NCBI GenBank assembly: GCA_029202545.1
Contig: CP119311.1
Span: 6,510,001-6,574,000 of the forward strand
DNA: 64,000 nucleotides
Origin: Candidatus Pseudobacter hemicellulosilyticus
GTDB lineage: Bacteria > Bacteroidota > Bacteroidia > Chitinophagales > Chitinophagaceae
Direction of reading: 5' to 3'
A model generated the notes under the pieces. That model saw nothing but the letters and a program-made list of their open reading frames with translations, ran no database searches and was not told where the DNA came from. Made by a program: the position numbers and the translations under genes. Shown here one piece after another: positions 1 through 8,676 of this stretch. Numbering within the stretch: the stretch's first letter is position 1; every line of letters starts with the position of its first letter.

Positions 1-350
1 TAATCCCCTGGCTTCAGCACACGGCCAACCGTTTCGGAGGCGGCCAGCAGCGGTTTCAGGTCCGGCACATTGTACTTGTCTACCGGGGTAGGCACTGCAA
101 TGATGTAGAACCTGGCGGAACGGAGCGCCTCAGGATCGTCCGTGAACAGGACATCAGTTCCCTGAAAGAACTGAGGGTCCAGTTCACGGCTGGGATCCGT
201 TCCCGCGCGCAGCATGGCTACCCTTTTGCTGCTGATGTCAAAGCCTGTAACGGCCAGTTTCCTGGCAAAAGCCAGTGCAATGGGTAGTCCCACATAACCC
301 AAGCCGATCACTGCCAGTCTTCCCTTCTTATCGATCAGTTCCTTATACAT
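1..350 (-). CDS. Nucleotide-sugar dehydrogenase, N-terminal fragment (cut by window edge)
   Basis: The first 116 codons of a UDP-sugar 6-dehydrogenase of the VipA/WbpO/WecC type, which oxidises a UDP-hexose or UDP-HexNAc to the uronate with NAD. The ATG is at 350, and the reading frame is open to base 1. The Rossmann motif GLGYVG is at residues 16-21 and a VPTPVD segment follows near residue 90, both typical of the NAD-binding half. The catalytic cysteine half lies outside the window. It sits 62 bases downstream of the UDP-glucuronate decarboxylase gene on the same strand and is probably the fourth gene of the polysaccharide operon. It is distinct from the complete UDP-glucose dehydrogenase at 1406-2734. 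The exact sugar substrate cannot be decided from this fragment. Confidence 0.88.
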   Translation of the reverse strand, partial: MYKELIDKKGRLAVIGLGYVGLPIALAFARKLAVTGFDISSKRVAMLRAGTDPSRELDPQFFQGTDVLFTDDPEALRSARFYIIAVPTPVDKYNVPDLKPLLAASETVGRVLKPGD

Positions 351-412
351 AACCTACGGTACGTTAAGTTTAGTCAATTCCGGCTAAGGGCAGAACAGGC
401 AGGGCCTGTTCT

Positions 413-1396
413 TTATTTATTGCTTACGAACTCTTTCGGCTGTTTGAACCATTCATCGGAGGGGAGCGACTTGAAATAATCATAGGTGATCTTCAGTCCT
501 TCCGTCCTTTTCACCTTCGGCTGCCAGTCCAGTACTTCTTTGGCGCGGGTGATATCCGGCTGCCTTTGTTTGGGATCGTCCACAGGCAGGGGCTTGTAAA
601 CAATTTTCTGGTTGGTGCCGGTGAGCTTGATCACTTCTTCCGCAAACTCCTTCAGGGAGATCTCATCGGGGTTACCGACGTTCACGGGATTGTGGTAATC
701 GCTCATCAGCAGGCGGTAAATACCATCTACCAGGTCGTCCACATAACAGAAGCTCCTGGTCTGGGATCCGTCACCGAATACAGTGAGGTCTTCTCCCCTT
801 AATGCCTGACCGATGAAAGCGGGCAGTGCGCGGCCGTCATTGAGGCGCATGCGGGGACCATAGGTATTGAAGATCCGGATAATGCGGGTCTCCACACCGT
901 GGAAATTATGGTAGGCCATGGTGATGGCTTCCTGGAAACGTTTGGCTTCATCATACACGCCGCGGGGGCCTACGGGGTTAACATTTCCCCAGTATTCCTC
1001 GGTCTGCGGGTGAACCAGCGGATCGCCATAGATCTCGGAAGTGGAGGCAACCAGGATGCGGGCTTTTTTTGCCTTGGCCAGGCCGAGGCAGTTATGCGTG
1101 CCCAGGGAGCCTACTTTCAGGGTCTGGATGGGGATCTTCAGGTAATCGATGGGACTGGCCGGGGAAGCAAAGTGCAGGATATAGTGCAGTTCGCCCGGCA
1201 CATGGATGAATTTGGAAACATCGTGGTGATAGAATTCAAAATCCTCCCGTTTGAACAGGTGTTCGATATTACGGAGATCACCCGTGATGAGGTTGTCCAT
1301 GCCAATGACATGGTAACCTTCTTTAATGAACCGGTCGCACAGGTGAGAACCTAAGAAACCAGCGGCCCCGGTAATGAGTACACGTTTTTTTGCCAT
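413..1396 (-). CDS. UDP-glucuronic acid decarboxylase (UDP-xylose synthase), SDR family
   Basis: A 327-residue extended short-chain dehydrogenase. The NAD motif GAAGFLG is at residues 10-16, the catalytic pair is Tyr148 and Lys152 (YDEAK), and the segment TSEIYGDPLVHPQ near residues 119-131 is the signature that separates UDP-xylose synthases from UDP-glucose epimerases and dTDP-glucose dehydratases. It converts UDP-glucuronate to UDP-xylose with release of CO2. The preceding gene (1406-2734) encodes the enzyme that makes its substrate, and only nine bases separate the two, so they are surely co-transcribed. The protein is cytosolic and of normal length. The use of the product in a surface glycan is inferred from context. 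Confidence 0.93.
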   Translation of the reverse strand: MAKKRVLITGAAGFLGSHLCDRFIKEGYHVIGMDNLITGDLRNIEHLFKREDFEFYHHDVSKFIHVPGELHYILHFASPASPIDYLKIPIQTLKVGSLGTHNCLGLAKAKKARILVASTSEIYGDPLVHPQTEEYWGNVNPVGPRGVYDEAKRFQEAITMAYHNFHGVETRIIRIFNTYGPRMRLNDGRALPAFIGQALRGEDLTVFGDGSQTRSFCYVDDLVDGIYRLLMSDYHNPVNVGNPDEISLKEFAEEVIKLTGTNQKIVYKPLPVDDPKQRQPDITRAKEVLDWQPKVKRTEGLKITYDYFKSLPSDEWFKQPKEFVSNK

Positions 1397-1405
1397 GCGG
1401 TGTAA

Positions 1406-2734
1406 TTATTTAGTGCCGTTATTGGGCGCTGCGGATGCGCGACCGATACTTTCATAATAGAAACCTAATTCTTTCACTGCTTTTCCTTCAAAGAGGTTAC
1501 GGCCGTCGAAGATCACTTTGTTCTTCAGGGCGGTCACCATTTTCAGGAAGTTGGGCTGGCGGAACTCGTTCCACTCAGTGGCAATGATCAGGGCGTCAGC
1601 GCCTTCGAGACAGTCGTACTGGTTCTCGGTGTATTCAACTTTATTCCCGATAACAGCTTTCACATTGTTCATGGCTTCGGGGTCAAATACGCTGACAGAG
1701 GCGCCGGCAGCGGTCAGTGCGTCAATCATATATAAAGCCGGGGCTTCGCGGATATCATCTGTATTGGGTTTGAAGGCCAGACCCCAGAGGGCGAACTTCT
1801 TACCTTTCAGATCATCGTTGAAGAATTTGTTGATCTTGGGCATCAGGTGCAGTTTCTGACGCTCGTTCACATCCATAACAGCGTTCAGGATCTGGAAATC
1901 ATAGCTTACTTCGCTGGAGGATTTAACCAGGGCCTGTACGTCTTTGGGGAAGCAGCTGCCGCCGTAACCGATACCGGGGAACAGGAAGCGCTTGCCGATG
2001 CGGTCGTCACTGCCGATACCGAGGCGTACGGAATCCACATCAGCGCCCAGGCGTTCGCAGAGCTGGGCTACTTCGTTCATGAAAGAGATCTTGGTAGCGA
2101 GGAAGGAGTTGGCAGCATATTTGGTCAGTTCGGCTGAACGGACATCCATATTGATAATGGGGTTGCCGGACCTTACAAAGGGAGCGTAGAGGTCGCCCAT
2201 TACTTTTCTTGCCCTGTCGGAACCAGCGCCGATCACTACGCGGTCGGGCTTCATGAAGTCGTCCACGGCCACGCCTTCGCGCAGGAACTCGGGGTTGGAG
2301 ACCACATCGAATTCTCCTTTGTAATTTTTAGCAACAGCAGCATGTACTTTTTCGGCAGTACCAACAGGAACGGTGCTTTTATCAACAATCACCTTGTATC
2401 CTTTCAGGATCTTGCCCAGGTGTTCAGCCACGCCCAGTACATATTTCAGGTCAGCAGAACCATCCTCACCGGGAGGAGTGGGCAGCGCCAGGAAGATGAT
2501 CTCAGCGTCTTTTATGCCATCTTCCAGGCTGGTGGTGAAGCGCAGCCTTTCTTCTTTCAGGTTGCGGAGGAATAACTTTTCCAGTCCGGGCTCATAAATA
2601 GTGATCTGGCCATTTGACAGTTTCTCCACTTTGGATTTGTCAATGTCTACGCAGGTGACATCATTGCCCGTTTCTGCAAAACAAGTACCGGTTACCAGTC
2701 CGACATAGCCGGTGCCTACAACAGCGATTTTCAT
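1406..2734 (-). CDS. ugd: UDP-glucose 6-dehydrogenase
   Basis: A 442-residue enzyme oxidising UDP-glucose to UDP-glucuronate with two NAD. GTGYVG is at residues 7-12, NPEFLREG at 148-155, and the catalytic cysteine is Cys261 in GYGGSCFPKD. The frame is open further upstream (to 2812), but the family start is the ATG at 2734 (MKIAVVGTGY), preceded by an A-rich stretch; the upstream extension is low-quality sequence. It feeds the decarboxylase at 413-1396. The 142-base gap to the upstream aminotransferase gene shows no clear TAnnTTTG box, so one transcript from the promoter near 4032-4062 is the simplest reading. Confidence 0.95.
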   Translation of the reverse strand: MKIAVVGTGYVGLVTGTCFAETGNDVTCVDIDKSKVEKLSNGQITIYEPGLEKLFLRNLKEERLRFTTSLEDGIKDAEIIFLALPTPPGEDGSADLKYVLGVAEHLGKILKGYKVIVDKSTVPVGTAEKVHAAVAKNYKGEFDVVSNPEFLREGVAVDDFMKPDRVVIGAGSDRARKVMGDLYAPFVRSGNPIINMDVRSAELTKYAANSFLATKISFMNEVAQLCERLGADVDSVRLGIGSDDRIGKRFLFPGIGYGGSCFPKDVQALVKSSSEVSYDFQILNAVMDVNERQKLHLMPKINKFFNDDLKGKKFALWGLAFKPNTDDIREAPALYMIDALTAAGASVSVFDPEAMNNVKAVIGNKVEYTENQYDCLEGADALIIATEWNEFRQPNFLKMVTALKNKVIFDGRNLFEGKAVKELGFYYESIGRASAAPNNGTK

Positions 2735-2876
2735 TTTGTTTGTTTTTTTTAGGGTTCCAGGTGCCTGCGGCATGCAAAGCGCCAGACCAGGTAATAAAAG
2801 CAGCAAGGGCATGCAACTTTCATTCCCGATTTTCGGCTTTCCACACCAGACCTTAAAACATTTACCTTACGAATAC

Positions 2877-4004
2877 TTATTTAATAAACTCCAGCACTTT
2901 GTTGGTGATAAAGCTGAGTTGCTCTTGGTCTAATTCGGTATGCATAGGAAGCGAGATCACCCGTTCTGTGAGCCAGTCGGTTATCTGGAGATCGTACGCT
3001 GATCCGCCAAATGCATCAAACATCTGCTGACGATGGGCGGGTACTGGATAATAGATCATGGAAGGAATCGAATGACCAGCCAGGAACTGGTTGAGCCCGT
3101 CACGGTCCACATCTTCCAGCAGCAGGGTGTACTGGTGGAATACGTGGTGGCTGTACGGTGCGCGATACGGGGTGGTGATCTTCGGATGACCGGCAAATGC
3201 CTGGTCGTAGAAGTCAGCAGCGCTTCTGCGCGCTTCCGTATAGGCATCCAGCTTAGGCAGTTTGGCGTTGAGTACAGCAGCCTGGATGGAATCCAGCCGG
3301 CTGTTGCAACCCACCACATCATGATAATACCGTTTGCTCTGACCGTGGTTGGCAATCATTTTCAACCGGTTGGCTAACGATTCATCATTGGTGAATATTG
3401 CACCGCCATCTCCGTAGCAGCCCAGATTTTTTGAGGGGAAGAAGGATGTACAGCCGATGGCGCCAATAGTGCCGGTCTTTTTAGTGGTACCGTCACCAAA
3501 TGTATAACTGGAACCGATCGCCTGCGCATTGTCTTCAATAACGGACAACTGGTAACGCCTGGCAATATCCATGATCGCTTCCATATTGGCCGCCTGTCCA
3601 AACATATGGACGGGCACAATCGCTTTTGTTTTGGGGGTAATAGCTTTCTCAATGGCCACCGGGTCTATGCAGAAGGTCTTGGGGTCCACTTCCACAAATA
3701 CGGGTTGAAGACGGAGGAGGGCAATGACCTCCGTGGTGGCAATATACGTAAAAGATGGTGTAATCACTTCATCGCCCGGCTGCAGGTCCAGCGCCATCAT
3801 GGCTATCTGCAGGGCGTCAGTGCCATTGGCACAGGGAATAACATAGGGAATATCCAGGTACTGGGACAGGCTTGCTGTAAAATCAGTAACAGCCTTGCCG
3901 TTGATAAAAGCAGCGTTGTCTATCACTTCATGGATCCGGGTATCAATGTCCTGCTTAATTTTGGAATACTGCTGCTTAAGATCAACCATTTGTATCGGCC
4001 GCAT
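2877..4004 (-). CDS. DegT/DnrJ/EryC1/StrS family sugar aminotransferase
   Basis: A 375-residue PLP-dependent fold-type I enzyme that transaminates a nucleotide-linked keto sugar, usually with glutamate as donor. The PLP-binding lysine is Lys192 in FFPSKNLGCYGDGG, and the cofactor aspartate is Asp158 in EDNAQAIG. It has the full length for the family. It is the first gene of the minus-strand sugar-nucleotide operon and has its own promoter just upstream (see 4032-4062). Together with two sugar dehydrogenases and a decarboxylase it points to an amino sugar for surface polysaccharide, but the substrate sugar is not readable from the sequence. Confidence 0.92.
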   Translation of the reverse strand: MRPIQMVDLKQQYSKIKQDIDTRIHEVIDNAAFINGKAVTDFTASLSQYLDIPYVIPCANGTDALQIAMMALDLQPGDEVITPSFTYIATTEVIALLRLQPVFVEVDPKTFCIDPVAIEKAITPKTKAIVPVHMFGQAANMEAIMDIARRYQLSVIEDNAQAIGSSYTFGDGTTKKTGTIGAIGCTSFFPSKNLGCYGDGGAIFTNDESLANRLKMIANHGQSKRYYHDVVGCNSRLDSIQAAVLNAKLPKLDAYTEARRSAADFYDQAFAGHPKITTPYRAPYSHHVFHQYTLLLEDVDRDGLNQFLAGHSIPSMIYYPVPAHRQQMFDAFGGSAYDLQITDWLTERVISLPMHTELDQEQLSFITNKVLEFIK

Positions 4005-4031
4005 AACTCTTCGTTTGCTTTAAAATGGGCA

Positions 4032-4062
4032 CAAACCTACAGTAAAAAACTGGTTTCTGCAA
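4032..4062 (-). promoter_or_regulatory. Bacteroidota-type promoter of the sugar-nucleotide operon
   Basis: On the minus strand a TTG box (complement of 4060-4062) is followed after 20 bases by TAGGTTTG (complement of 4032-4039), matching the Bacteroidota consensus TTTG-N19/20-TAnnTTTG. It lies 28 bases ahead of the aminotransferase ATG at 4004. Confidence 0.7.
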
Positions 4063-4129
4063 TGGTATATACCGGGTTATCAGGGAAGTGGACCAGTTAA
4101 CCTACATTTGTTGATAATTATTTCACATC

Positions 4130-5464
4130 GTGCACCTGTTTTTCTATACCATTTTCTGCTGGCTGTACCAGCTGGCCGTCCGGATCGCCGCCCTCTGGAA
4201 CCCCAAAGCCCGGCGCTGGGTCCGCGGCCGTAAAGGCATTTTCCCTCAGCTCCGCACCCAGCTGGAAGCCCTCCGGGCCCCCCTTCCCCAGCCTTCCGGC
4301 CAGGAAGGGATACCTTTTGCCATGGCCAGCGCCTCCCCCGCCCAGCCACCCCTGATCTGGATGCATTGCGCCTCCCTGGGGGAATTTGAACAGGGAAGGC
4401 CCGTCCTGGAAAGCCTCCGCGCCCGTCATCCCCATGCCCGTATCCTGCTGAGCTTTTTCTCCCCCTCCGGCTACGAGGTCCGGAAAGAGTACCCCGGGGC
4501 GGACCTGATCACCTACCTCCCCATGGACAGCAAGGCCAACGCCCGGCAGTTCCTGGACATCGTAAACCCCAGCCTGGTGATCTGGGTAAAATATGAATAC
4601 TGGTATTATTACCTCACCGCCCTCAAAAAACGCCAGATCCCTACCCTGCTGATCTCGGGCATTTTCCGGCCCGGCCAGCCCTTCTTTAAATGGTACGGAC
4701 GCCTGCACCGCTATATCCTGGACAGCTTTACCCACCTCTTTGTCCAGAACCAGGCCTCGGCCGATCTCCTGCAAAAGATAGGGTTCAGCAGACAGGTCAC
4801 CGTCAACGGGGATACGCGGTTCGACCGGGTAGCCACCATTGCAGCGGCCTTCAGCCCCCTGCCCAATATTGAGGCTTTCTGCGGCCACCACCCTGTAGTT
4901 GTGGCCGGCAGCACCTGGGATGCCGATGAGGAAGAGCTGGACCATTATGCCAATACCCATCCGGAACTCCGCTTTATCATTGCCCCCCATGAAATTGGGG
5001 AAGACCACCTGAAAGATATCGGGAAACTGTTCAAATATTCGGTCCGCTACTCCCGGTGGACGCCGGGGGACGCTAATGGACATCCCAATGGCGGAACACC
5101 CAATACCCTTATCATTGACAATATAGGGATGCTGTCCCGCCTCTACCGCTATGCCCATATCACCTATGTAGGTGGCGGCTTCGGGAGCGACGGGATACAC
5201 AATGTGCTGGAAGCAGCCGTATACAGCAAACCGGTAGTGTTTGGCCCCGTATACGATAAATTCCAGGAGGCTACCGAACTGCTGGAAACAGGCGGCGCTT
5301 TCAGTGTAGACAATGCGCTTGAACTGGAAAAGACCTTCAATGACCTGTTGAAAGACCCCGGGTTATACGGGCAAAGCGCTGCGGCTGCAGGCCGGTATGT
5401 GCAGGAGAAAACAGGCGCTACGCAGGCCATCCTGCAGTTTATAGCCGCCAGTAAGTGGGTGTGA
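4130..5464 (+). CDS. waaA: 3-deoxy-D-manno-octulosonic acid (Kdo) transferase
   Basis: A 444-residue GT30 family enzyme of the inner membrane that adds Kdo from CMP-Kdo to the lipid A precursor. An N-terminal hydrophobic anchor (residues about 1-20) is followed by the family motif WMHCASLGEFEQGRP near residue 80, where the Glu of GEF is the catalytic base. The C-terminal half carries the glycosyltransferase-B signature GGGFGSDGIHNVLEAAVYSKPVVFGP. It is slightly longer than the E. coli protein. It reads away from the sugar-nucleotide operon, from which it is separated by 125 bases. Its stop codon abuts that of the next gene on the other strand, forming TGATCA. Confidence 0.95.
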   Translation: MHLFFYTIFCWLYQLAVRIAALWNPKARRWVRGRKGIFPQLRTQLEALRAPLPQPSGQEGIPFAMASASPAQPPLIWMHCASLGEFEQGRPVLESLRARHPHARILLSFFSPSGYEVRKEYPGADLITYLPMDSKANARQFLDIVNPSLVIWVKYEYWYYYLTALKKRQIPTLLISGIFRPGQPFFKWYGRLHRYILDSFTHLFVQNQASADLLQKIGFSRQVTVNGDTRFDRVATIAAAFSPLPNIEAFCGHHPVVVAGSTWDADEEELDHYANTHPELRFIIAPHEIGEDHLKDIGKLFKYSVRYSRWTPGDANGHPNGGTPNTLIIDNIGMLSRLYRYAHITYVGGGFGSDGIHNVLEAAVYSKPVVFGPVYDKFQEATELLETGGAFSVDNALELEKTFNDLLKDPGLYGQSAAAAGRYVQEKTGATQAILQFIAASKWV

Positions 5465-6262
5465 TCAGGAAAAACGACGTTTCACCAGCTGGTAAAAATG
5501 CCGGGTAGTGGGCTTCAGTTCATCCCAGCCCAGCTTCACCTTCAGCTCCCTTTCAATCCAGTATTCTGCTTCGGGGAATATGCGGAAACCATTGATGGTT
5601 TTTATACTGCGCTCATACATCACTTCATCACCACGGAACAATTCACTGATGAAGACAAAACGATCATTGATCCCAATGGCTTTTTTCAGGTCGCGCACGG
5701 GGGAATCCGTCAGGCGATGCCCAACTTCCACCACTTCTTCTTTTAACTTATCATTAAGAGATGAAACGGCTGCTTCGCCCATCAATTCATTCACTTCTTT
5801 GCCATTGGCGGTCTGGTGCGCCAGCGTGGGGATCTCCTTCAGCGGATCAAAATGCCAGCCATTGGCAGCAGGGGCGGTACCGTTGGTACCATTCACCGGC
5901 AGGGCCGATCCATTGACAGGAACCGGCTCAGGTTCGGGTACGTACGCTTCCTGGGGCAGCGGCGCCGGCATAACGGCTTCCTCCGGAGCAGGCAGTTTTT
6001 CTTCCGGTAAACGCACAGGCCTGCTTTCTTCCACCACAACAGGATCAGCCACCACAGCGGTTTCATTCACAGTTGAATAGCCATACCTGCCGGCAGGCAT
6101 GACCACTGCTACTTTGGAACTGCCCGCTTTTTTACGGGACGCAGTAGCCAGTTGCACCAGCTCCGCCTCCAGTAATTGGGTGGTCACTAATAGTTGTGAT
6201 GGATCAGCATTTTGTTCGAATTGTTCGTTTAATTTGCTGATCAATTGTTCTAAACGCTCCAT
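5465..6262 (-). CDS. Conserved hypothetical protein with Pro/Glu-rich linker
   Basis: A 265-residue protein from the ATG at 6262 (MERLEQL); the frame is open 17 codons further upstream, but that extension has no merit. Three parts are visible: an N-terminal helical, probably coiled-coil segment (residues 1-50), a long Pro/Glu/Val-rich low-complexity linker (about 70-145), and a compact C-terminal domain (about 185-265) containing INDRFVFISELFRGDEVMYE and ending in a basic helix. The C-terminal block looks like a conserved Bacteroidota domain of unknown function. No signal peptide or membrane span. It is divergent from tdk, with 74 bases between the starts. I do not assign a function. Confidence 0.8.
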   Translation of the reverse strand: MERLEQLISKLNEQFEQNADPSQLLVTTQLLEAELVQLATASRKKAGSSKVAVVMPAGRYGYSTVNETAVVADPVVVEESRPVRLPEEKLPAPEEAVMPAPLPQEAYVPEPEPVPVNGSALPVNGTNGTAPAANGWHFDPLKEIPTLAHQTANGKEVNELMGEAAVSSLNDKLKEEVVEVGHRLTDSPVRDLKKAIGINDRFVFISELFRGDEVMYERSIKTINGFRIFPEAEYWIERELKVKLGWDELKPTTRHFYQLVKRRFS

Positions 6263-6336
6263 AGACAAGTGGGTACTTTTTATGGGTTTGTGTTTGTAGG
6301 ATAAAGTTAACAATTATTATACCTATTTCCGTTAAC

Positions 6337-6915
6337 ATGTTCATAGAACCTAATATATCCGGTGAGCGGCGCGGCTTTATAGAAGTGATCTGCGGCTCCA
6401 TGTTCAGCGGAAAAACAGAAGAGCTGATACGCCGGTTGAAAAGGGCGCGTATCGCAAACCTGAAAGTGGAGATCTTCAAACCAAAGATCGATACACGCTA
6501 CGACGAAATACAGATTGTATCACATGATGAGAATGCTATAGTGTCAACCCCTATTGATAATTCCCAGACCATTCTCTTATTATCCAGTGGAGTGGATGTG
6601 GTAGGCATTGATGAGGCGCAGTTCTTCGACGACCAGCTGCCCGATGTCTGTGATCAGCTGGCCCTGCGGGGTATCCGGGTGATCATTGCCGGGCTTGATA
6701 TGGATTTTATGGCCAGGCCCTTCGGACAGATGCCCAGGCTCCTGGCAAAGGCCGACTTCATCACCAAGCTGCACGCTATCTGTGTACGCTGCGGACATAT
6801 CGCCAATTATTCTTACCGCAAATCAGCGGAAGGTCCCCAGGTATTATTGGGAGAGAAAGATGTATATGAACCCCGGTGCCGCAAATGTTATTATGAAGGC
6901 CTGGGCAAAGGCTGA
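6337..6915 (+). CDS. tdk: Thymidine kinase (type II)
   Basis: A 192-residue enzyme phosphorylating thymidine to dTMP in the salvage pathway. The P-loop GSMFSGKT is at residues 20-27, the Walker B-like segment GIDEAQFFDD is near residue 90, and zinc-binding pairs are visible as CVRCGH and, near the C-terminus, CRKC. Length matches bacterial type II kinases. The start at 6337 follows a GTTAAC repeat pair (6306-6311 and 6331-6336) that brackets the leader. It ends one base before the stop codon of the convergent downstream lipoprotein gene. Confidence 0.96.
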   Translation: MFIEPNISGERRGFIEVICGSMFSGKTEELIRRLKRARIANLKVEIFKPKIDTRYDEIQIVSHDENAIVSTPIDNSQTILLLSSGVDVVGIDEAQFFDDQLPDVCDQLALRGIRVIIAGLDMDFMARPFGQMPRLLAKADFITKLHAICVRCGHIANYSYRKSAEGPQVLLGEKDVYEPRCRKCYYEGLGKG

Positions 6916-6916
6916 G

Positions 6917-7810
6917 CTATTGCAGGATGATGGAACCGGTATTGGTGATAGTGATCGGCGCATTGTTCTGCAGGCCCTTGACCTCCTGCCGGATCTCCCC
7001 TTTCTTCACAAGCCCCGAAACGGGATCCAGCTCCAGCTGGCTGGTCTGTGTTCCTTCCAGATGGGTGTCCCCCATCTTGCCAGTGAGGGTAGACCGGCCT
7101 TCCAGGATAATACCCTGCTTGCTGATGCCGGTCACTGTAAACACGGTCTGCACAGTGAGGGGATAGCCCTGGTTCACCTCCACGGTCCGCTCCCACTGAT
7201 CGCCTGTCTTCACCGGTTTGCCCGGGTAGATATTCATGGATAATTGCAGTGTTTTTTTCACGCTCTCTTCGTTGAACTGGCCGCTGGCCGTTGACCGCAC
7301 CAGCTCCAGCTGGCTGACAGGCAGGTCGAGGTCTGTGACCACAACTTGCGCTATCCGGTCAGCAATGGAATCCAGTCCACTCACTGCGCTGATCTCTCCC
7401 AGCTGGTTCACCCGCATGGTAAAAGCCTGGCCCAGCAGGGCATGGAGGATCCTGCCCTGCAGCAGGGCTGTATTTTCCCGGATAGCCGCTTTGGTGGGAT
7501 TGGGCTGATCTGTATCCAGCTCCAGCACCATGGCCCCTCCTGATTCCATCCGCAGGGAAAACCGATGGTAGGAAGCCGTCAGTATTTTTTCGCCCCGCTC
7601 CTCCCCGGTTTGCTGCAGGGACAACCCCATCTGCATGGTGCTGTTGACAGCCTGGCCCATATACTGCTGTTGTATGACAAAGGAGAAAAGATAGTTCATA
7701 GGTTTACCGGCCGGCGGATCAAAGCGCAGCTCAACCGGCTGCTCACCACAGGCCAGCAGGAACAGGAGCAGAAAAGGCGCCCACCAGCGGGCAGTATAAC
7801 GAAACGCCAT
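6917..7810 (-). CDS. Putative lipoprotein, DUF6263-like
   Basis: A 297-residue exported protein. The N-terminus has a positive start, a hydrophobic run and the lipobox LLAC with Cys21, so it should be lipid-anchored. The rest is beta-rich with repeated Gly-Thr-Asp motifs and resembles DUF6263 proteins of Bacteroidota; this family call is from memory of its pattern and is not certain. No catalytic motif is seen. It is convergent with tdk (one base between stops) and divergent from ccmB. Function unknown. Confidence 0.8.
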   Translation of the reverse strand: MAFRYTARWWAPFLLLFLLACGEQPVELRFDPPAGKPMNYLFSFVIQQQYMGQAVNSTMQMGLSLQQTGEERGEKILTASYHRFSLRMESGGAMVLELDTDQPNPTKAAIRENTALLQGRILHALLGQAFTMRVNQLGEISAVSGLDSIADRIAQVVVTDLDLPVSQLELVRSTASGQFNEESVKKTLQLSMNIYPGKPVKTGDQWERTVEVNQGYPLTVQTVFTVTGISKQGIILEGRSTLTGKMGDTHLEGTQTSQLELDPVSGLVKKGEIRQEVKGLQNNAPITITNTGSIILQ

Positions 7811-7866
7811 ATACGGGAGTTGAGGGTTCAGTAAATGGCCGGCAAAATAACTAATTAACGGTTTCG

Positions 7867-8565
7867 GTGGCGAAATACTATTTTCGCAGCTGTAAACAAA
7901 ACACTATCAGATCCCTGCAACATATACTGGCCCTTGTTCGCAAAGACCTGCTCCTGGAGATCCGTCAGCAGTATACCTTTTATGGTATTGTATTGTATGT
8001 GGCCTCCACCGTCTTTGTGCTGTACCTGGCCATGGAACAACCGGAAGCCCGGGTATGGAACGGTCTCTTCTGGATGATCCAGCTTTTCATCTGCGTCAAT
8101 GCCGTAGCCAAAAGCTTTCTGCAGGAAAGCCGGGGACGGATGTTATACTTCTATACTGTAGCCGGCGCCCGTGATTTTGTACTGTCCAAACTGCTCTTCA
8201 ATGCCGTACTCATGATCCTCATGAGCATTGTCAGCATGCTGCTGTTCCAGTTGCTGATGGGCAACCCGCTGGAAAATGCCGGGACCTTCCTGGGTATTGT
8301 ATGCCTGGGCGGCTGCAGCCTCAGCCTGGTCTTCAGCTTCCTGGCCGCCATTGCCGCCAGGGCCCAGCAAAATGCCGCCCTGATGGCCATCATGGGCTTC
8401 CCGCTCATTATCCCGCAGCTCCTGCTGCTGATGCGTATTTCCAGCATCGCCTTCTCTGATGTGTTCCAGGCCGGTCTGGGACAGCTGGTACTGCTGCTGG
8501 CAGGACTGGATATACTGGTGGTGGTACTGGCCGTGATCCTGTTCCCCTTTTTATGGAAGGATTGA
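7867..8565 (+). CDS. ccmB: Haem exporter permease CcmB
   Basis: A 232-residue integral membrane protein with about six hydrophobic spans, matching CcmB in length and in its N-terminal pattern (LVRKDLLLEIRQQ followed by the first span). With CcmA and CcmC it handles haem for cytochrome c maturation. The only usable start ahead of the conserved region is a GTG at 7867; no in-frame ATG occurs before residue about 55. No ccmA ATPase gene lies next to it. The next gene is ccmC, 111 bases on, with its own promoter-like box at 8618-8625. Confidence 0.88.
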   Translation: MAKYYFRSCKQNTIRSLQHILALVRKDLLLEIRQQYTFYGIVLYVASTVFVLYLAMEQPEARVWNGLFWMIQLFICVNAVAKSFLQESRGRMLYFYTVAGARDFVLSKLLFNAVLMILMSIVSMLLFQLLMGNPLENAGTFLGIVCLGGCSLSLVFSFLAAIAARAQQNAALMAIMGFPLIIPQLLLLMRISSIAFSDVFQAGLGQLVLLLAGLDILVVVLAVILFPFLWKD

Positions 8566-8617
8566 ACAATTTTCCCGAATTCAGCGGCTTTAATTCGCTT
8601 TTACTATCCCTTTCCCC

Positions 8618-8625
8618 TAATTTTG
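8618..8625 (+). promoter_or_regulatory. TAnnTTTG promoter box upstream of ccmC
   Basis: TAATTTTG matches the Bacteroidota -7 element and lies 52 bases before the ccmC start, after a T-rich stretch that could serve as the -33 region. It suggests ccmC and ccmD can be transcribed independently of ccmB. Confidence 0.5.
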
Positions 8626-8676
8626 CCCCACTTAATCAGGTAGTTGGCGAACACCCCTTAGATACTTGTAAGGCCA

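Noticed and set aside
4118..5200. 360-codon frame opposite waaA
   Set aside because: Gly/Pro/Ala-rich shadow frame with no family match.
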